DNA from: Lysobacterales bacterium 63-13
Lineage (GTDB): Bacteria; Pseudomonadota; Gammaproteobacteria; Xanthomonadales; Rhodanobacteraceae
Assembly: GCA_001899855.1 (NCBI GenBank)
Contig: MKWR01000019.1
Coordinates: 1 to 64,000, forward strand
Length of the DNA: 64,000 bases
Direction: 5' to 3'
Position numbers and translations under genes: made by a program. Of the stretch, positions 63,906 to 64,000 are shown piece by piece. A model generated the notes under the pieces. The model worked only from the letters and a program-made list of their open reading frames with translations, ran no database searches and was not told the DNA's origin. How positions within the stretch are numbered: the first letter of the stretch is position 1; each line of letters begins with the position of its first letter.

Positions 63906-64000
63906 GCGTTCCACGCTGGTGTGCGCGGATTCGGCACGGCGTGCCATCAGGCACGCGCATTTCCGGATTCGCGTGGAAGAGGGGAGAATGCGGTTCCCTG

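Overview
The window reads as a chromosomal segment of a high-GC gammaproteobacterium of the Xanthomonadales/Lysobacterales group. The evidence is gene order: pncC-recA-recX-alaS-csrA-tRNA-Ser; recN / hrcA-grpE-dnaK-dnaJ; and carA-ORF-carB-greA-rpfE-like-recJ-prfB-lysS-rpfG-like, next to acnA and acnB, which is the framework of the xanthomonad rpf region. Intragenic GGGAAT-type repeats also fit this group. A family such as Rhodanobacteraceae is a guess; the genus cannot be read from the sequence. No insertion sequence, prophage, CRISPR array or rRNA gene was found.

Layout. 0.2-0.9 kb: a reversed-order HigB/HigA-type toxin-antitoxin pair. 1.6-11.0 kb: the most distinctive block, an RpoE/ChrR-type ECF sigma and zinc anti-sigma pair, a divergent tspO, and an eight-gene lipid operon (desaturase, FAD oxidoreductase, DUF1365, cyclopropane-fatty-acid-synthase-like methylase, DUF2878, DUF1295, second methylase, lipocalin) tied together mostly by 4-bp ATGA overlaps. 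Three promoters sharing GNATCC-N16-CGTAT lie in front of sigE, the lipid operon and tspO, so the regulon can be read from the DNA. 11.4-16.5 kb: a signalling operon of histidine kinase, single-domain receiver and a receiver-PAS-GAF-GGDEF*-EAL protein with a degenerate GGDEF. 16.8-22.5 kb: recA/alaS/csrA housekeeping genes and tRNA-Ser(GCU), followed by a repeat-rich spacer holding two inverted copies of the tRNA 3' end.

23-30.7 kb: recN, the heat-shock operon with a sigma-32-like promoter before dnaK, and dapB. 30.7-33 kb: an exported trypsin-like protease and a 2OG-Fe(II) oxygenase on the minus strand. 33.2-45.8 kb: a long, tightly packed plus-strand series from carA to an RpfG-like HD-GYP response regulator and a PilZ protein, including prfB with its +1 programmed frameshift. 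45.8-54 kb: fadD (rpfB-like), a lipoprotein, and divergent acnA/acnB. rpfF and rpfC, which sit here in Xanthomonas, are absent. 54-64 kb: a GAF-GAF-GGDEF-EAL protein, a fused acyl-CoA mutase (IcmF) carrying in-frame repeat insertions, a small unknown protein, a COG2521-like methyltransferase, an lldD-type dehydrogenase and a PhnA/YjdM zinc-ribbon protein.

Functionally, two themes stand out from the housekeeping background: a membrane-lipid response to photo-oxidative (singlet oxygen) stress, probably producing methylated/cyclopropane/furan-type fatty acids, and dense cyclic-di-GMP signalling (two EAL proteins, one HD-GYP, one PilZ).
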